From positions 1 to 64,000 of the forward strand of contig NZ_JACSNR010000004.1 in assembly GCF_016901815.1 (NCBI RefSeq): 64,000 nucleotides of DNA, read 5' to 3'. The DNA comes from Hydrogenoanaerobacterium saccharovorans. Its GTDB lineage: Bacteria > Bacillota > Clostridia > Oscillospirales > Ruminococcaceae. Shown here piece by piece: positions 25,058 to 33,328 of the stretch. The position numbers were made by a program, and so were the translations under genes. How positions within the stretch are numbered: position 1 is the first letter of the stretch; each line of letters opens with the position of its first letter. The notes below the pieces were generated by a model. That model searched no databases, was not told where the DNA came from, and saw only the letters and a list, made by a program, of their open reading frames with translations.

Positions 25058-26269
25058 TTATTTCTTGCGGATGGTGTGCAGATAGATCTGCCATGCAACA
25101 CCCAGTCCGATCACGCCATAGCCTGCCAGCATGGCGGAAAACAGCTTGTCCCGGATGGTTTCCCGGTCTGACTGGTAGATCAGCGTTTCGCTTTCCGGCT
25201 CGGAGGAGGAACGGTCAGCCTCCTCATCCGCTTCCCCGTCCTTGCCTGAGCCGGACTTGTTCCCGCCGGAGGAGGTCTTGCCGCTGGATGACTCCAGCTC
25301 ACTGCTGGACAGTATCAGGCTGGATTCCTCCGAGGAGACCGGCATCTCGGTCCGGTCCATCCAGGTGTCCTCGTCCTCATTGCCGGGCAGTATGATCTCA
25401 TCATCGGAGTCATCTCCACCGCCGCCTCCGCCGCCCGATCCACTGCCGCTGCTACTGCCATCACCGTCCCCGGGACTGGAGGGCTCGTCCGGGTCAACCG
25501 GCGCCTGGTCGAAAATCAGGTCTGTGCCTTCAATGCGGATCTCGTTGACAACCACAGGATAGTTGGTCAGACCCCACGGTGGTCGTGCCATTGGATTTCC
25601 GGAAGTATCCCGAAGTTCCCAGGGAAAGTTGAGGGCAATGATCAGCTCCTGCGTTCCCTTTGGGACCTCATAGGTGCGTTCCTCGTAATAGTGGCGTGTT
25701 GAATTGGGAGCCATAAGACGGATTTCGTTTGAAGTCCCTATTAAGCTATGTTTACCTCCCTTAGAGTCCAGCGCATAAACCTCAAGATTAAGGGGTTTGA
25801 CAAAATCGGGCGCTTTCTCCACCGGACGGAATGTAGTAGAGTTATAATCCAACGATGTCTGAAGCTGATACCAAATGGCATCGTCCTGCATATACAGTGC
25901 ACCTGTTGAATCCATGTAGACCGGCTGTGTTTTTTCCACATGGTCTCTGATGGAGAATACACCATTTGTCCATACAGTTCCATTCCAGCAAGCATAAGCG
26001 GAATCATGAGAATAAAATCCGATGGTGACCTTTTCGGCGCCCTGCACCTGATAGTGGATCTCACCGGAGCGGGCATTGGAGTTCAGAAGGCCAAAGCCGG
26101 GAATATCCTCTCCCACCGTGGGAAGGATGGCAGACATGCTGTTCACTGTTGTGATGTTGTCCAGGTGTGCCCGGCTGGCGGAAAGGAAAGGCTCTGTATA
26201 TAGTTCTGCACCCAAGGATATTGATACAGAAATCACAACGACCAAGCAGAAAGCGAAAATTCGTTTCAT
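25058..26269 (-). CDS. Membrane-anchored surface protein with low-complexity stalk
   Basis: 403 residues from MKRIFAFCL; AAAGG lies 10 nt upstream, while the start at 26287 has no RBS. A signal peptide is followed by a beta-rich ectodomain (residues 20-260). Residues 265-370 are a Gly/Ser/Asp/Glu-rich stalk including a run of eight Gly. A final membrane helix (SAMLAGYGVIGLGVAWQIYL) and RKK stop-transfer end it. The ectodomain half seems more AT-rich than its surroundings while the stalk is GC-rich. No family recognised; probably a cell-surface protein. Own promoter and terminator. Confidence 0.78.
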   Translation of the reverse strand: MKRIFAFCLVVVISVSISLGAELYTEPFLSASRAHLDNITTVNSMSAILPTVGEDIPGFGLLNSNARSGEIHYQVQGAEKVTIGFYSHDSAYACWNGTVWTNGVFSIRDHVEKTQPVYMDSTGALYMQDDAIWYQLQTSLDYNSTTFRPVEKAPDFVKPLNLEVYALDSKGGKHSLIGTSNEIRLMAPNSTRHYYEERTYEVPKGTQELIIALNFPWELRDTSGNPMARPPWGLTNYPVVVNEIRIEGTDLIFDQAPVDPDEPSSPGDGDGSSSGSGSGGGGGGGDDSDDEIILPGNEDEDTWMDRTEMPVSSEESSLILSSSELESSSGKTSSGGNKSGSGKDGEADEEADRSSSEPESETLIYQSDRETIRDKLFSAMLAGYGVIGLGVAWQIYLHTIRKK

Positions 26270-26312
26270 CGTATACAGACCTTTCATCGGGAGAGTTTCA
26301 AATTACAGATAT

Positions 26313-26341
26313 ATTATAATTTATGTGACAAATTTCGACAA
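26313..26341 (-). promoter_or_regulatory. Promoter of the surface-protein gene
   Basis: TTGTCG (26336-26341), 17 nt, perfect TATAAT (26313-26318) on the minus strand. Confidence 0.75.
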
Positions 26342-26424
26342 TATTATTGCGTCAGATGCGCAAATTTTCTCTTGGTCTGTATTCACGGTGAGTACGGTCT
26401 GTTTCTGTATGGCTTTGCGGTACA

Positions 26425-26457
26425 ATAAAAAACCGACTGTCCGCAGACAGTCGGTTT
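26425..26457 (-). terminator. Terminator of htrA
   Basis: AAACCGACTGT/ACAGTCGGTTT forms an 11-bp stem with T6 on the minus strand. Confidence 0.88.
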
Positions 26458-26501
26458 ATAGGAAAGAAGGAGAAAATGAAGAAAATTTTGCTTTTGGAGA
26501 A

Positions 26502-28022
26502 TTATTCGCCGGCGCTTTCGATCAGGACTACATTGACCTCAAAGCTGCGTCCGGCACCGCCCGATGAACTGGAGCGGTAAATGGTGAGCTTGACTGTGTC
26601 ACCGGGCTTGAATTCAGCCAGTTCATTGGCAAGCACATCATAGGAAGTAACCTGCTTGTCGTTGATATAGGTGATAATGTCGCCAGCCACTACATTCTTG
26701 CTTGCCAGATCCGAGGAGGGATCAACCGCTTCAATGCCGAAGCCAACCGGCATCCGACGCATGGCTGCCACAGCCTCATTGATCATATAGCCCTGGATGC
26801 CCAGTGCCGCACGACCGGTTACATGGCCGTACTGCATGAGCTCCTGGATAATCGGCAGAGCCTCGTTGATCGGGATGGCAAAGCCGATGCCCTCATAGTC
26901 GGTTTCAGCGATCTTTGCCGAGTTGATGCCTACAACCTGTCCATATTCATTGACCAGGGCACCGCCGGAGTTACCGGGGTTGATGGCTGCATCCACCTGG
27001 ATATAGCTGGTGCTGTACGGAGAACTGGAATTGATATTCCGGTTCAGGCCCGAAACCATACCACCGGTTGTGGAGCCTGCCAGAACGGTACCACCCGGGT
27101 TGCCGATGGCGATGACCCGGTCACCCCGCTCCAGTTCGTCCGAGTTGCCGAACTCCGCATAGGTCAGGTTGCTGGCTTCGATCTTCAGCACTGCCAGGTC
27201 GGTATCCGAGTCCGCGCCGATCAGCTCTGCCGCATAGGCATCGCCGTTTTCCAGGACTACTGTAATGCCAGCCGCATCCTCAACCACATGGGCATTGGTG
27301 ACGATATAACCATCAGCTGTCATGATAATACCGGAACCGGAGCTGGACGGGGTGAAGCTGTTGCCGAAGGCGTAGCACTCAATTCCCACTACTGCCGGGC
27401 TGACCTTCTTGATGATTTCCTTGTCCGAGAGCTTGCCGTCCGAGGAGACAGTTGTGTCGCTGTCCGACGGGGTGTCCTGGATGTTGAGCCCCGGCAGAGC
27501 GGAAACCTCCGAACTGCTGTTATCCTGCTCAACACGGCTGGAATCAATGGCACTGTAAATGCTGTAACCGCAGAACGCCAGTGCAAAGACACCAACCAGG
27601 CATCCTACCAGGATCGCAGCCATGCGACCGCGCTTCTTGCGGGCAGCCTGATCCCGGGCCGGTGCGCTGCTCTGCTGATCGTAGTCCGCAAAGTTCCACT
27701 CATAGGTCCCGGTCATGCCATAAGGACGGTCCGACCGCCGGTTCTGTCCGGCAGAGAACGGATCTACGCCGTAATCCCGGCGCTCTTCCCCTTGGTTCGG
27801 ATTGCCGGTATTGCCGCTGTTGTGATCCGGGCCGGAGTGTACGCCGCCATAGCCGGTGGAGGCGTATCCGCTCATCCGTTCCTGATCGGCTGAACCGTTT
27901 CTCGGCGGATAGATCCGGTCATCGGAATGGATCTCTCCGTTGCCCTGCTCGGTATTGCCGTTTGTATTCCGTCTGGTTTCATCCATTGGTTCCCCATTCG
28001 GATATTCTCTGTTGTCGTTCAT
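26502..28022 (-). CDS. htrA: HtrA/DegP-type membrane serine protease
   Basis: 506 residues from MNDNREYPNG; the GTG-type start 15 nt upstream is less likely. A long hydrophilic Asn/Gly-rich cytoplasmic N-terminus (1-125) leads to a membrane helix (MAAILVGCLVGVFALAFCGYSIY). The S1C protease domain has His in VTNAHVV, Asp in DSDTDLAVLKI and Ser in NPGNSGGAL, the full triad. One C-terminal PDZ domain follows (residues 400-495). It degrades misfolded proteins at the outer membrane face. It lies behind a sensor kinase/regulator operon, like Bacillus CssRS-HtrA, and has a matching direct-repeat box upstream. Confidence 0.94.
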   Translation of the reverse strand: MNDNREYPNGEPMDETRRNTNGNTEQGNGEIHSDDRIYPPRNGSADQERMSGYASTGYGGVHSGPDHNSGNTGNPNQGEERRDYGVDPFSAGQNRRSDRPYGMTGTYEWNFADYDQQSSAPARDQAARKKRGRMAAILVGCLVGVFALAFCGYSIYSAIDSSRVEQDNSSSEVSALPGLNIQDTPSDSDTTVSSDGKLSDKEIIKKVSPAVVGIECYAFGNSFTPSSSGSGIIMTADGYIVTNAHVVEDAAGITVVLENGDAYAAELIGADSDTDLAVLKIEASNLTYAEFGNSDELERGDRVIAIGNPGGTVLAGSTTGGMVSGLNRNINSSSPYSTSYIQVDAAINPGNSGGALVNEYGQVVGINSAKIAETDYEGIGFAIPINEALPIIQELMQYGHVTGRAALGIQGYMINEAVAAMRRMPVGFGIEAVDPSSDLASKNVVAGDIITYINDKQVTSYDVLANELAEFKPGDTVKLTIYRSSSSGGAGRSFEVNVVLIESAGE

Positions 28023-28099
28023 AAGGCCACCCCCCACATATCCCTTACAGCCATCAGGCTGCTTTAATCTTTTTACAAGTATTAGATTACCAAAGCTTA

Positions 28100-28116
28100 T
28101 TGAATAGTTTTTGAAC
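28100..28116 (-). promoter_or_regulatory. Candidate response-regulator box upstream of htrA
   Basis: The + strand reads TTGAAT-AGTTT-TTGAAC, a direct repeat with an 11-nt period as used by OmpR/PhoB-family regulators. On the minus strand it lies 15 nt before a TAATAC -10-like box. It nearly duplicates the box at 30675-30691. Confidence 0.5.
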
Positions 28117-28270
28117 GCCCATTAAATTTTTTGGAGTTTTTTCCAGATGCCAAAAACCGCATGTTCAAGGGATTTTTTCATTATCCATGCCCTGTTTTCC
28201 TGTCAAAATGCACCCAGTTTGCAATTTGGATGCCGATTCTTTTTATCCTTTTACATTTTTTCATCTGCCC

Positions 28271-28313
28271 GAAAAAAATGGCTGAAGCAGCCTTGGATTT
28301 TTGCTTCAGCCAT
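28271..28313 (-). terminator. Terminator of the two-component operon
   Basis: ATGGCTGAAGCA/TGCTTCAGCCAT (12 bp, 28278-28313) has T7 on the minus strand, 14 nt past the kinase stop. Confidence 0.88.
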
Positions 28314-28327
28314 GCCCCTTCCGCCGG

Positions 28328-29809
28328 TTATTCACCCTGCGGACGGTTCTTTTCCTTTTCGTTTTTCAGGAGATTCTGGGAATTGCGTGCGTTTGCGGTT
28401 TTCAGTGTGAACTGGAACTCACAGTACTCCCCTTCTACACTGCGCACAATGATCTCACCCGAATGCATGTTGATCACCGTCCGCACAATGCTCAGGCCCA
28501 GGCCTACTCCCGTCTTGTCCATGCTGCGGGACTTATCGGTCTTGTAGAAACGGTCAAAGACATGGGCTACCTCTTCCTTGCTCAGGCCCGCACCGGAATT
28601 CTTGACCCCGATATAGGTCAGATCATCCTGTACATCATAGCTGAACTCGATATAGCCGCCGTCATTGACAAACTTGACCGCATTGTCGATGAGGTTATAG
28701 ACCACCTGATGGATCAGGTCCACATCCGCCAGCACCATGACACGGTCCGCTTCCAGACCACGGATGTCCAGATGCTTGTCCTCAATGCGCTGCTCGAAGG
28801 TGAACACGGTACGCAGGATCACATCGTTAATGTCCACCGGGGCCAGCTCGATCTTCATCTCGCCCGCCTCGATCTTGGCGACATCCAGCATGGAACGCAC
28901 CAGCCGGGACAGACGCTTGACCTCCGCAGATACGATCTCCAGATAGTGCCGCTCCCGGTCCGGCGGGATGGTCCCGTCCAGAATGCCGTCAATAAAGCCA
29001 CCGATGGTGGTCATGGGTGTTTTCAGCTCATGGGACACATTGGCAATAAAGCTGCGCCGGGTGCTCTCCATGGTGGTCATGGACGAGGCCATGTTGTTGA
29101 ACGCCATCGCCAGCTTACCCAGCTCATCGAAATCCCCCACCGGAACACGTGCCGAGAAATCTCCCTTGGAGAAGCTCTCGGTGGCAGCAACCATCTGCCG
29201 GATGGGACGAACCATCCGTCCGGTGATGTAGTAGACACAGATGAACACCACGATCAGAGCCGCGAGAGCGGACAGGGCGAACATCTGCAGGGTATCGGTG
29301 ACAAACTGGGTCAGGCTCTCCGCACTGGAGGCCGCGAATACAGCTCCCACCACGCTGCCATTGGGCGTTGTGAGCGGAACACCCACGATATAATGCGGCG
29401 TGGAATAGATGGCGCCCAGATGCCCGACATTGTGGTATTCACCCCGGATCACCTGGGACATGACATCCTCATCCACCGAATAGAGCGAATGGTTGCAGCC
29501 GCTGGTTTCGGTGCAGAGCAGAGTTTTGCCGTTGACATCCACCAGGAAAATATCGGCGTCAATGGCATCTCCCAGGATGGTATAGACATTCAGCACCCGG
29601 GAGGCGGACACATAGTCATAGTCATTGACCGACAGATCCTCCATGGTAATGGATACCGCCTGTTTGACATTCCGGGAAAGAAGGTCATACTTCTCCTGCT
29701 CAAAATAGTTGGATGTGAGGATCAGAAATACCGAACCGATCAGTGCAATGGATACCAGGATCATCATGACACAGATGGAATAGTATTTTGAAAACAGGCT
29801 TTTCTGCAT
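28328..29809 (-). CDS. Sensor histidine kinase
   Basis: 493 residues. A membrane helix (residues 12-34) leads to an extracellular sensor domain of about 140 residues (DADIFLVDVNGKTLLCTETSGC, PAS-like fold). A second helix (ALSALAALIVVFICVYYI) is followed by a HAMP domain. HisKA has the phospho-acceptor in NVSHELKTPMTTI. HATPase_c has N box NLIDNAVKF, G1 VKNSGAGL, F box FDRFYKTDKSRS and G2 GVGLGLSIV. It starts 14 nt after its response regulator. Domain order is WalK/PhoR-like. Control of htrA is inferred from position and the shared box. Confidence 0.95.
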   Translation of the reverse strand: MQKSLFSKYYSICVMMILVSIALIGSVFLILTSNYFEQEKYDLLSRNVKQAVSITMEDLSVNDYDYVSASRVLNVYTILGDAIDADIFLVDVNGKTLLCTETSGCNHSLYSVDEDVMSQVIRGEYHNVGHLGAIYSTPHYIVGVPLTTPNGSVVGAVFAASSAESLTQFVTDTLQMFALSALAALIVVFICVYYITGRMVRPIRQMVAATESFSKGDFSARVPVGDFDELGKLAMAFNNMASSMTTMESTRRSFIANVSHELKTPMTTIGGFIDGILDGTIPPDRERHYLEIVSAEVKRLSRLVRSMLDVAKIEAGEMKIELAPVDINDVILRTVFTFEQRIEDKHLDIRGLEADRVMVLADVDLIHQVVYNLIDNAVKFVNDGGYIEFSYDVQDDLTYIGVKNSGAGLSKEEVAHVFDRFYKTDKSRSMDKTGVGLGLSIVRTVINMHSGEIIVRSVEGEYCEFQFTLKTANARNSQNLLKNEKEKNRPQGE

Positions 29810-29823
29810 AAAAACGCCCGCCT

Positions 29824-30516
29824 TTATTCCTTTACTTCAAACTTGTAGCCTACACCCCAGACAGTCTTGAGCGACCACTGATCCGATACGCCTTCCAGCT
29901 TTTCACGCAGACGCTTGATATGTACATCCACGGTACGGCTATCGCCATAATATTCAAAGCCCCAGACCTCATCCAGAAGCTGGTCACGGGTATATACACG
30001 GTTCGGATTGCTTGCCAGATGGTAGAGCAGTTCCAGCTCCTTGGGCGGAGTTTCCACAACCTTGCCATCCACCTTGAGCTCATACCGGGTCATGTTGACA
30101 GTGAGCTTGTCATAGGATACTTCCTTGACATCATTCTCCACAGCCGGCTTGCCGGTACGGCGGGTGACCGCCTTGATCCGGGCTACGATTTCCTTGGCAT
30201 CAAAGGGCTTGACTACATAGTCATCCGCACCCAGTTCCAGACCGAGCACCTTATCAAAGGTCTCACCCTTGGCGGTGATCATAATGATCGGGCAGTTGGA
30301 CTTTTTGCGGATCTCCCGGCATACCTGCCAGCCATCCAGCTTGGGCATCATAATGTCCAGCAGCACCAGATCCGGAGTGTCCGCGTTGAATTTGGCAACG
30401 GCTTCCTCTCCGTCCGCAGCCAGCTCGGTGGTATAGCCTTCCTTTTCCAGATAGAGCCGGAGCAGTTCCGCGATGTTGCGGTCATCATCAGCAACCAGAA
30501 TTTTTCCAAGTGCCAT
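29824..30516 (-). CDS. OmpR/PhoB-family response regulator
   Basis: 230 residues, full length. The receiver domain has ADDDR (acidic pocket), LVLLDIMMPKLDG with the phospho-acceptor Asp near residue 54, MITAKGE, and YVVKPF (Lys). The winged-helix effector domain (residues 130-230) has TPPKELELLYHLASNPNRVYTRDQLLDEVWG and RTVDVHIKRLREKLE. First gene of the operon, followed by the kinase. A TTGAAT direct repeat lies 20 nt upstream of its TATAAT box, suggesting autoregulation. Confidence 0.96.
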   Translation of the reverse strand: MALGKILVADDDRNIAELLRLYLEKEGYTTELAADGEEAVAKFNADTPDLVLLDIMMPKLDGWQVCREIRKKSNCPIIMITAKGETFDKVLGLELGADDYVVKPFDAKEIVARIKAVTRRTGKPAVENDVKEVSYDKLTVNMTRYELKVDGKVVETPPKELELLYHLASNPNRVYTRDQLLDEVWGFEYYGDSRTVDVHIKRLREKLEGVSDQWSLKTVWGVGYKFEVKE

Positions 30517-30647
30517 ATTTGATTCCTCCCTTAAGACCCGAAGTTACCCTTTGGATCTGACTTTTTACATTTATAATGCCGTCATATAAAAATACTATCC
30601 CGTTTCATTATCCTTCAAATTGACGGGGATTGCAAGAACTACTCATT

Positions 30648-30653
30648 ATTATA
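30648..30653 (-). promoter_or_regulatory. -10 box of the two-component operon
   Basis: A perfect TATAAT on the minus strand has no good -35 hexamer. The regulator box at 30675-30691 sits where an activator would replace it (about -34 to -50). Confidence 0.5.
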
Positions 30654-30674
30654 CCGATATTTGCCAGAAAATAG

Positions 30675-30691
30675 TTGAATAATTCTTGAAT
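30675..30691 (-). promoter_or_regulatory. Candidate response-regulator box upstream of the RR gene
   Basis: The + strand reads TTGAAT-AATTC-TTGAAT, a perfect 6-mer direct repeat with a 5-nt spacer. It matches the box before htrA in 11 of 12 repeat positions. Confidence 0.55.
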
Positions 30692-30718
30692 CTTTTCCAA
30701 CTTGCCCGTAAACGATAC

Positions 30719-30747
30719 TTGTGAAAAAGGAAAAATCCCGTTATAAT
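30719..30747 (+). promoter_or_regulatory. Promoter of the ychF operon
   Basis: TTGTGA (30719-30724), 17 nt, perfect TATAAT (30742-30747). Confidence 0.8.
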
Positions 30748-30815
30748 AAGGGGTGGAATATCCGGCACAGCTGATTCCGCCTCGGAAGCGGTGCCGCAGT
30801 TTTGGAGGACAAGAC

Positions 30816-31913
30816 ATGAAACTTGGAATCGTGGGTCTGCCCAATGTGGGCAAAAGCACACTGTTCAATGCGATCACCAATGCCGGTGCGCAGGCTGCCA
30901 ACTATCCCTTCTGCACCATCGAACCCAATGTGGGTGTGGTTGCAGTTCCGGATGAGCGTCTGGATAAGCTGGCTGAAATGTATGATCCGGATAAGGTTAC
31001 CCCTGCCACCATCGAATTTGTAGACATTGCAGGTCTGGTGCGGGGCGCTGCCAATGGCGAAGGCCTTGGAAACAAGTTCCTCTCCCATATCCGGGAAGTG
31101 GATGCCATCATCCATGTGGTACGCTGCTTTGAGGATGGCGAGATCGTCCATGTGGACGGTTCCATCAACCCCAAGCGGGATATTGAAACCATTAACTACG
31201 AACTGATCCTCTCGGATATCGACATTCTCGACCGCCGGATCGACCGGGCTGTAAAGGCGCTCAAGGGCGACAAGAAGTACCAGACCGAAGTGGATATGCT
31301 CCAGCGGCTCAAGGCCTATCTGGAAACCGGCGCCTCGGCCCGCGGCTTCGAATGCGAAAGCGATGCGGAGCGGGAGATCTTTGCTGACATTCCCCTGCTC
31401 TCCGCCAAGCCGGTCATCTATGCCGCCAACATGAGCGAAGCGGAGTTCACTGAGGGCATCGAAGGCAACCCCTACCTGGCCCAGGTTCAGGAGATCGCCG
31501 CTGCGGAAGGCGCTGAAGTTGTGCCGATCTGCGCCCGTCTGGAAGAGGAGATCACCGACATGACCAAGGAGGAAAAGCTCATGTTCCTGGAGGAACTGGG
31601 TCTGCATGAATCCGGTCTGGACCGTCTGATCAAGGCGAGCTATGCCCTGCTGGGTCTGATCTCCTACCTCACCGCCGGAAAACAGGAAGTGCGTGCCTGG
31701 ACCATTACCAAGGGCACCAAGGCTCCCCAGGCTGCCGGTAAGATCCACTCCGACTTTGAGCGAGGCTTTATCCGTGCCGAAGTGGTTTCCTATGATAACC
31801 TCATGGCCTGCGGCAGTATGGCTGCTGCCAAGGAAAAAGGTCTGGTGGGAAGCGAAGGCAAGGACTATGTCATGAAGGACGGCGACATTGTTCTGTTCCG
31901 CTTCAATGTCTGA
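30816..31913 (+). CDS. ychF: Redox-regulated ATPase YchF (OLA1 family)
   Basis: 365 residues from MKLGIVGLPNVGKST with RBS TTTGGAGGA; the frame opens further upstream without an RBS. Obg-like P-loop GLPNVGKST, switch I near YPFCTIEPN, DIAGLVRGAANGEGLGN (G3), and the atypical NMSE in place of NKxD fit ATP rather than GTP use. A coiled-coil hairpin is at residues 125-200, and a C-terminal TGS-like domain has AWTITKGTKAPQAAGKIHSDFERGFIRAEV. Ribosome-associated in other bacteria. First gene of a three-gene unit. Confidence 0.97.
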   Translation: MKLGIVGLPNVGKSTLFNAITNAGAQAANYPFCTIEPNVGVVAVPDERLDKLAEMYDPDKVTPATIEFVDIAGLVRGAANGEGLGNKFLSHIREVDAIIHVVRCFEDGEIVHVDGSINPKRDIETINYELILSDIDILDRRIDRAVKALKGDKKYQTEVDMLQRLKAYLETGASARGFECESDAEREIFADIPLLSAKPVIYAANMSEAEFTEGIEGNPYLAQVQEIAAAEGAEVVPICARLEEEITDMTKEEKLMFLEELGLHESGLDRLIKASYALLGLISYLTAGKQEVRAWTITKGTKAPQAAGKIHSDFERGFIRAEVVSYDNLMACGSMAAAKEKGLVGSEGKDYVMKDGDIVLFRFNV

Positions 31914-31949
31914 TCAAAGCGCATTACTGCTGATAAAGGAGAAATCATC

Positions 31950-32840
31950 ATGATTATGAAGGAAATCCCCAAGGTCCGCTATGCTGTCATCGGCGGCTCC
32001 GGCACCTGGGCCGGCGAATATCCGGAAAACACCGGCATTGAAGGCATCCGCATCCTGCAGCGGGATATGGAGTTTGAAACCCCCTTTGGCACCACTGTGC
32101 CCATGAAGCTGTTTGAGCTGGATGGCTCCCTCACCGCTGATGGTCAGCCCCGTCAGGTGCTGACTGTGCCCTTCCATGGCTTCCACGGCCTGGCCCCCTG
32201 GAACACCCCTTCGGAGCAGGTGTTCTGGGTATTCCAGCAGGCCGGTGTGGAATATATTGTGGCTGAGGGCAGTGCCGGCGGCATCAATCCCCTGCTCGAT
32301 CCCGGTGATGTTGTGGTGCCCCATGATTTCATCGATATGACCAAGCGCCCCAGCAACATCCATCACTTCACCAACAATATCCCCCGCATGAACGACCCCC
32401 TCTGCCCTGACCTGCGTAATCTGCTGGTTCAGGCTGCACGGGAAGTCTATGCCGGTCAGAACAACCGCATCTTCAGCCGCGGCGTCTATGGCAACACCGA
32501 ACCGCCCCGGTTCGAGACTCCTTCGGAAGTCCGGATGCTCCGCACCATGGGTGCTGACCTCACTGCCCACACCATCGCAGTGGAGGCCTATCTGTCCCGT
32601 GCCATCGGCGCCTGCTATGCCGGTGCCTACATCGTCAGCAACTTCGCCGAGGGCGTTGTGGATACCAGCTGGCAGGGTGAAAACATCTTCGACTGCTACC
32701 GGGACTGCGCTGACAAGTTCGGTCGGATCACCGTAAAGGCCATCGCTGCCATCGATCCTTCCAAGAAGCACTGTCACTGCCAGGAAAATATGATTGTTGT
32801 TCCCAGCACGGTCAAGGAACGCATTACCATGGAACCCTAA
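31950..32840 (+). CDS. MTAP/PNP-family phosphorylase, divergent
   Basis: 296 residues. The PNP/MTAP fold is clear: YAVIGGSGTWAGEYPENTG, FHGFHGLAPWNTPS, EGSAGGINPLLDPGDVVVPHDFIDMTKRP, and GVYGNTEPPRFETPSEVRMLRTMGAD. True MTAP enzymes have a Met-Thr and a Pro-Glu in the ribose/base pocket; here the region is TAHTIAVEAYLSRAIGACYAG. It also has PP rather than GP before RFET, and a Cys/His tail (KKHCHCQEN). The substrate is thus uncertain: methylthioadenosine, a purine nucleoside or an analogue. RBS AAAGGAG; 36 nt after ychF. Confidence 0.8.
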   Translation: MIMKEIPKVRYAVIGGSGTWAGEYPENTGIEGIRILQRDMEFETPFGTTVPMKLFELDGSLTADGQPRQVLTVPFHGFHGLAPWNTPSEQVFWVFQQAGVEYIVAEGSAGGINPLLDPGDVVVPHDFIDMTKRPSNIHHFTNNIPRMNDPLCPDLRNLLVQAAREVYAGQNNRIFSRGVYGNTEPPRFETPSEVRMLRTMGADLTAHTIAVEAYLSRAIGACYAGAYIVSNFAEGVVDTSWQGENIFDCYRDCADKFGRITVKAIAAIDPSKKHCHCQENMIVVPSTVKERITMEP

Positions 32841-32917
32841 GCCTGTTTTTTTATTAAATTCCCTATAAAACCTGGCTCCGTTCAGCTGACGAAGCCGCTT
32901 GAATGGAGGTATTTCCC

Positions 32918-33247
32918 ATGAGCGTACGCACTATCACGGAGGACACCGTCATTGACAACATCTGTTATGACGATCTGATCGTCACTTCCGGCGCCAATGT
33001 CACCCTGAAGGGCACATTGTACGGCAATGTGGATGTCAAGGACAACAGCCATTTCCAGCTCAACGGCATCATGCGCGGCAATCTCTTTGTTTCCGGCTCT
33101 GCCACCGCAGAGATCACCGGCAGCATCTTCGCGGATGAGATCCTGGATTCCGGCCGCCTGACCATCTATGGTCTGGTGACTTCGAAGAGCGGTCCTTATC
33201 ACGCCAATATGCGTCCCGGCGCCTATGTGAACATGATCCTGCACTGA
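32918..33247 (+). CDS. Small bactofilin-like (polymer-forming) protein
   Basis: 109 residues from MSVRTITEDTVIDN with TGGAGG 8 nt upstream. It is nearly all short beta repeats (VTSGANVTLKGTLYGNVDVKDNS, LFVSGSATAEITGSIFADEI, DSGRLTIYGLV), as in beta-helical bactofilins and polymer-forming cytoskeletal proteins. It has no signal peptide. Function unknown; possibly a cytoplasmic scaffold. End of the ychF unit, before a strong terminator. Confidence 0.65.
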   Translation: MSVRTITEDTVIDNICYDDLIVTSGANVTLKGTLYGNVDVKDNSHFQLNGIMRGNLFVSGSATAEITGSIFADEILDSGRLTIYGLVTSKSGPYHANMRPGAYVNMILH

Positions 33248-33272
33248 TCCCCATGTGACCCACGCACAGCAG

Positions 33273-33314
33273 AAAACCCGGAAGGAAAGCAGCTGCTTTC
33301 CTTCCGGGTTTTTC
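33273..33314. terminator. Bidirectional terminator
   Basis: A near-perfect 20-bp palindrome centred on GCAGCTGC with arms AAAACCCGGAAGGAAA/TTTCCTTCCGGGTTTT lies between convergent genes. Confidence 0.9.
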
Positions 33315-33328
33315 TTTCTGCGGGACTG

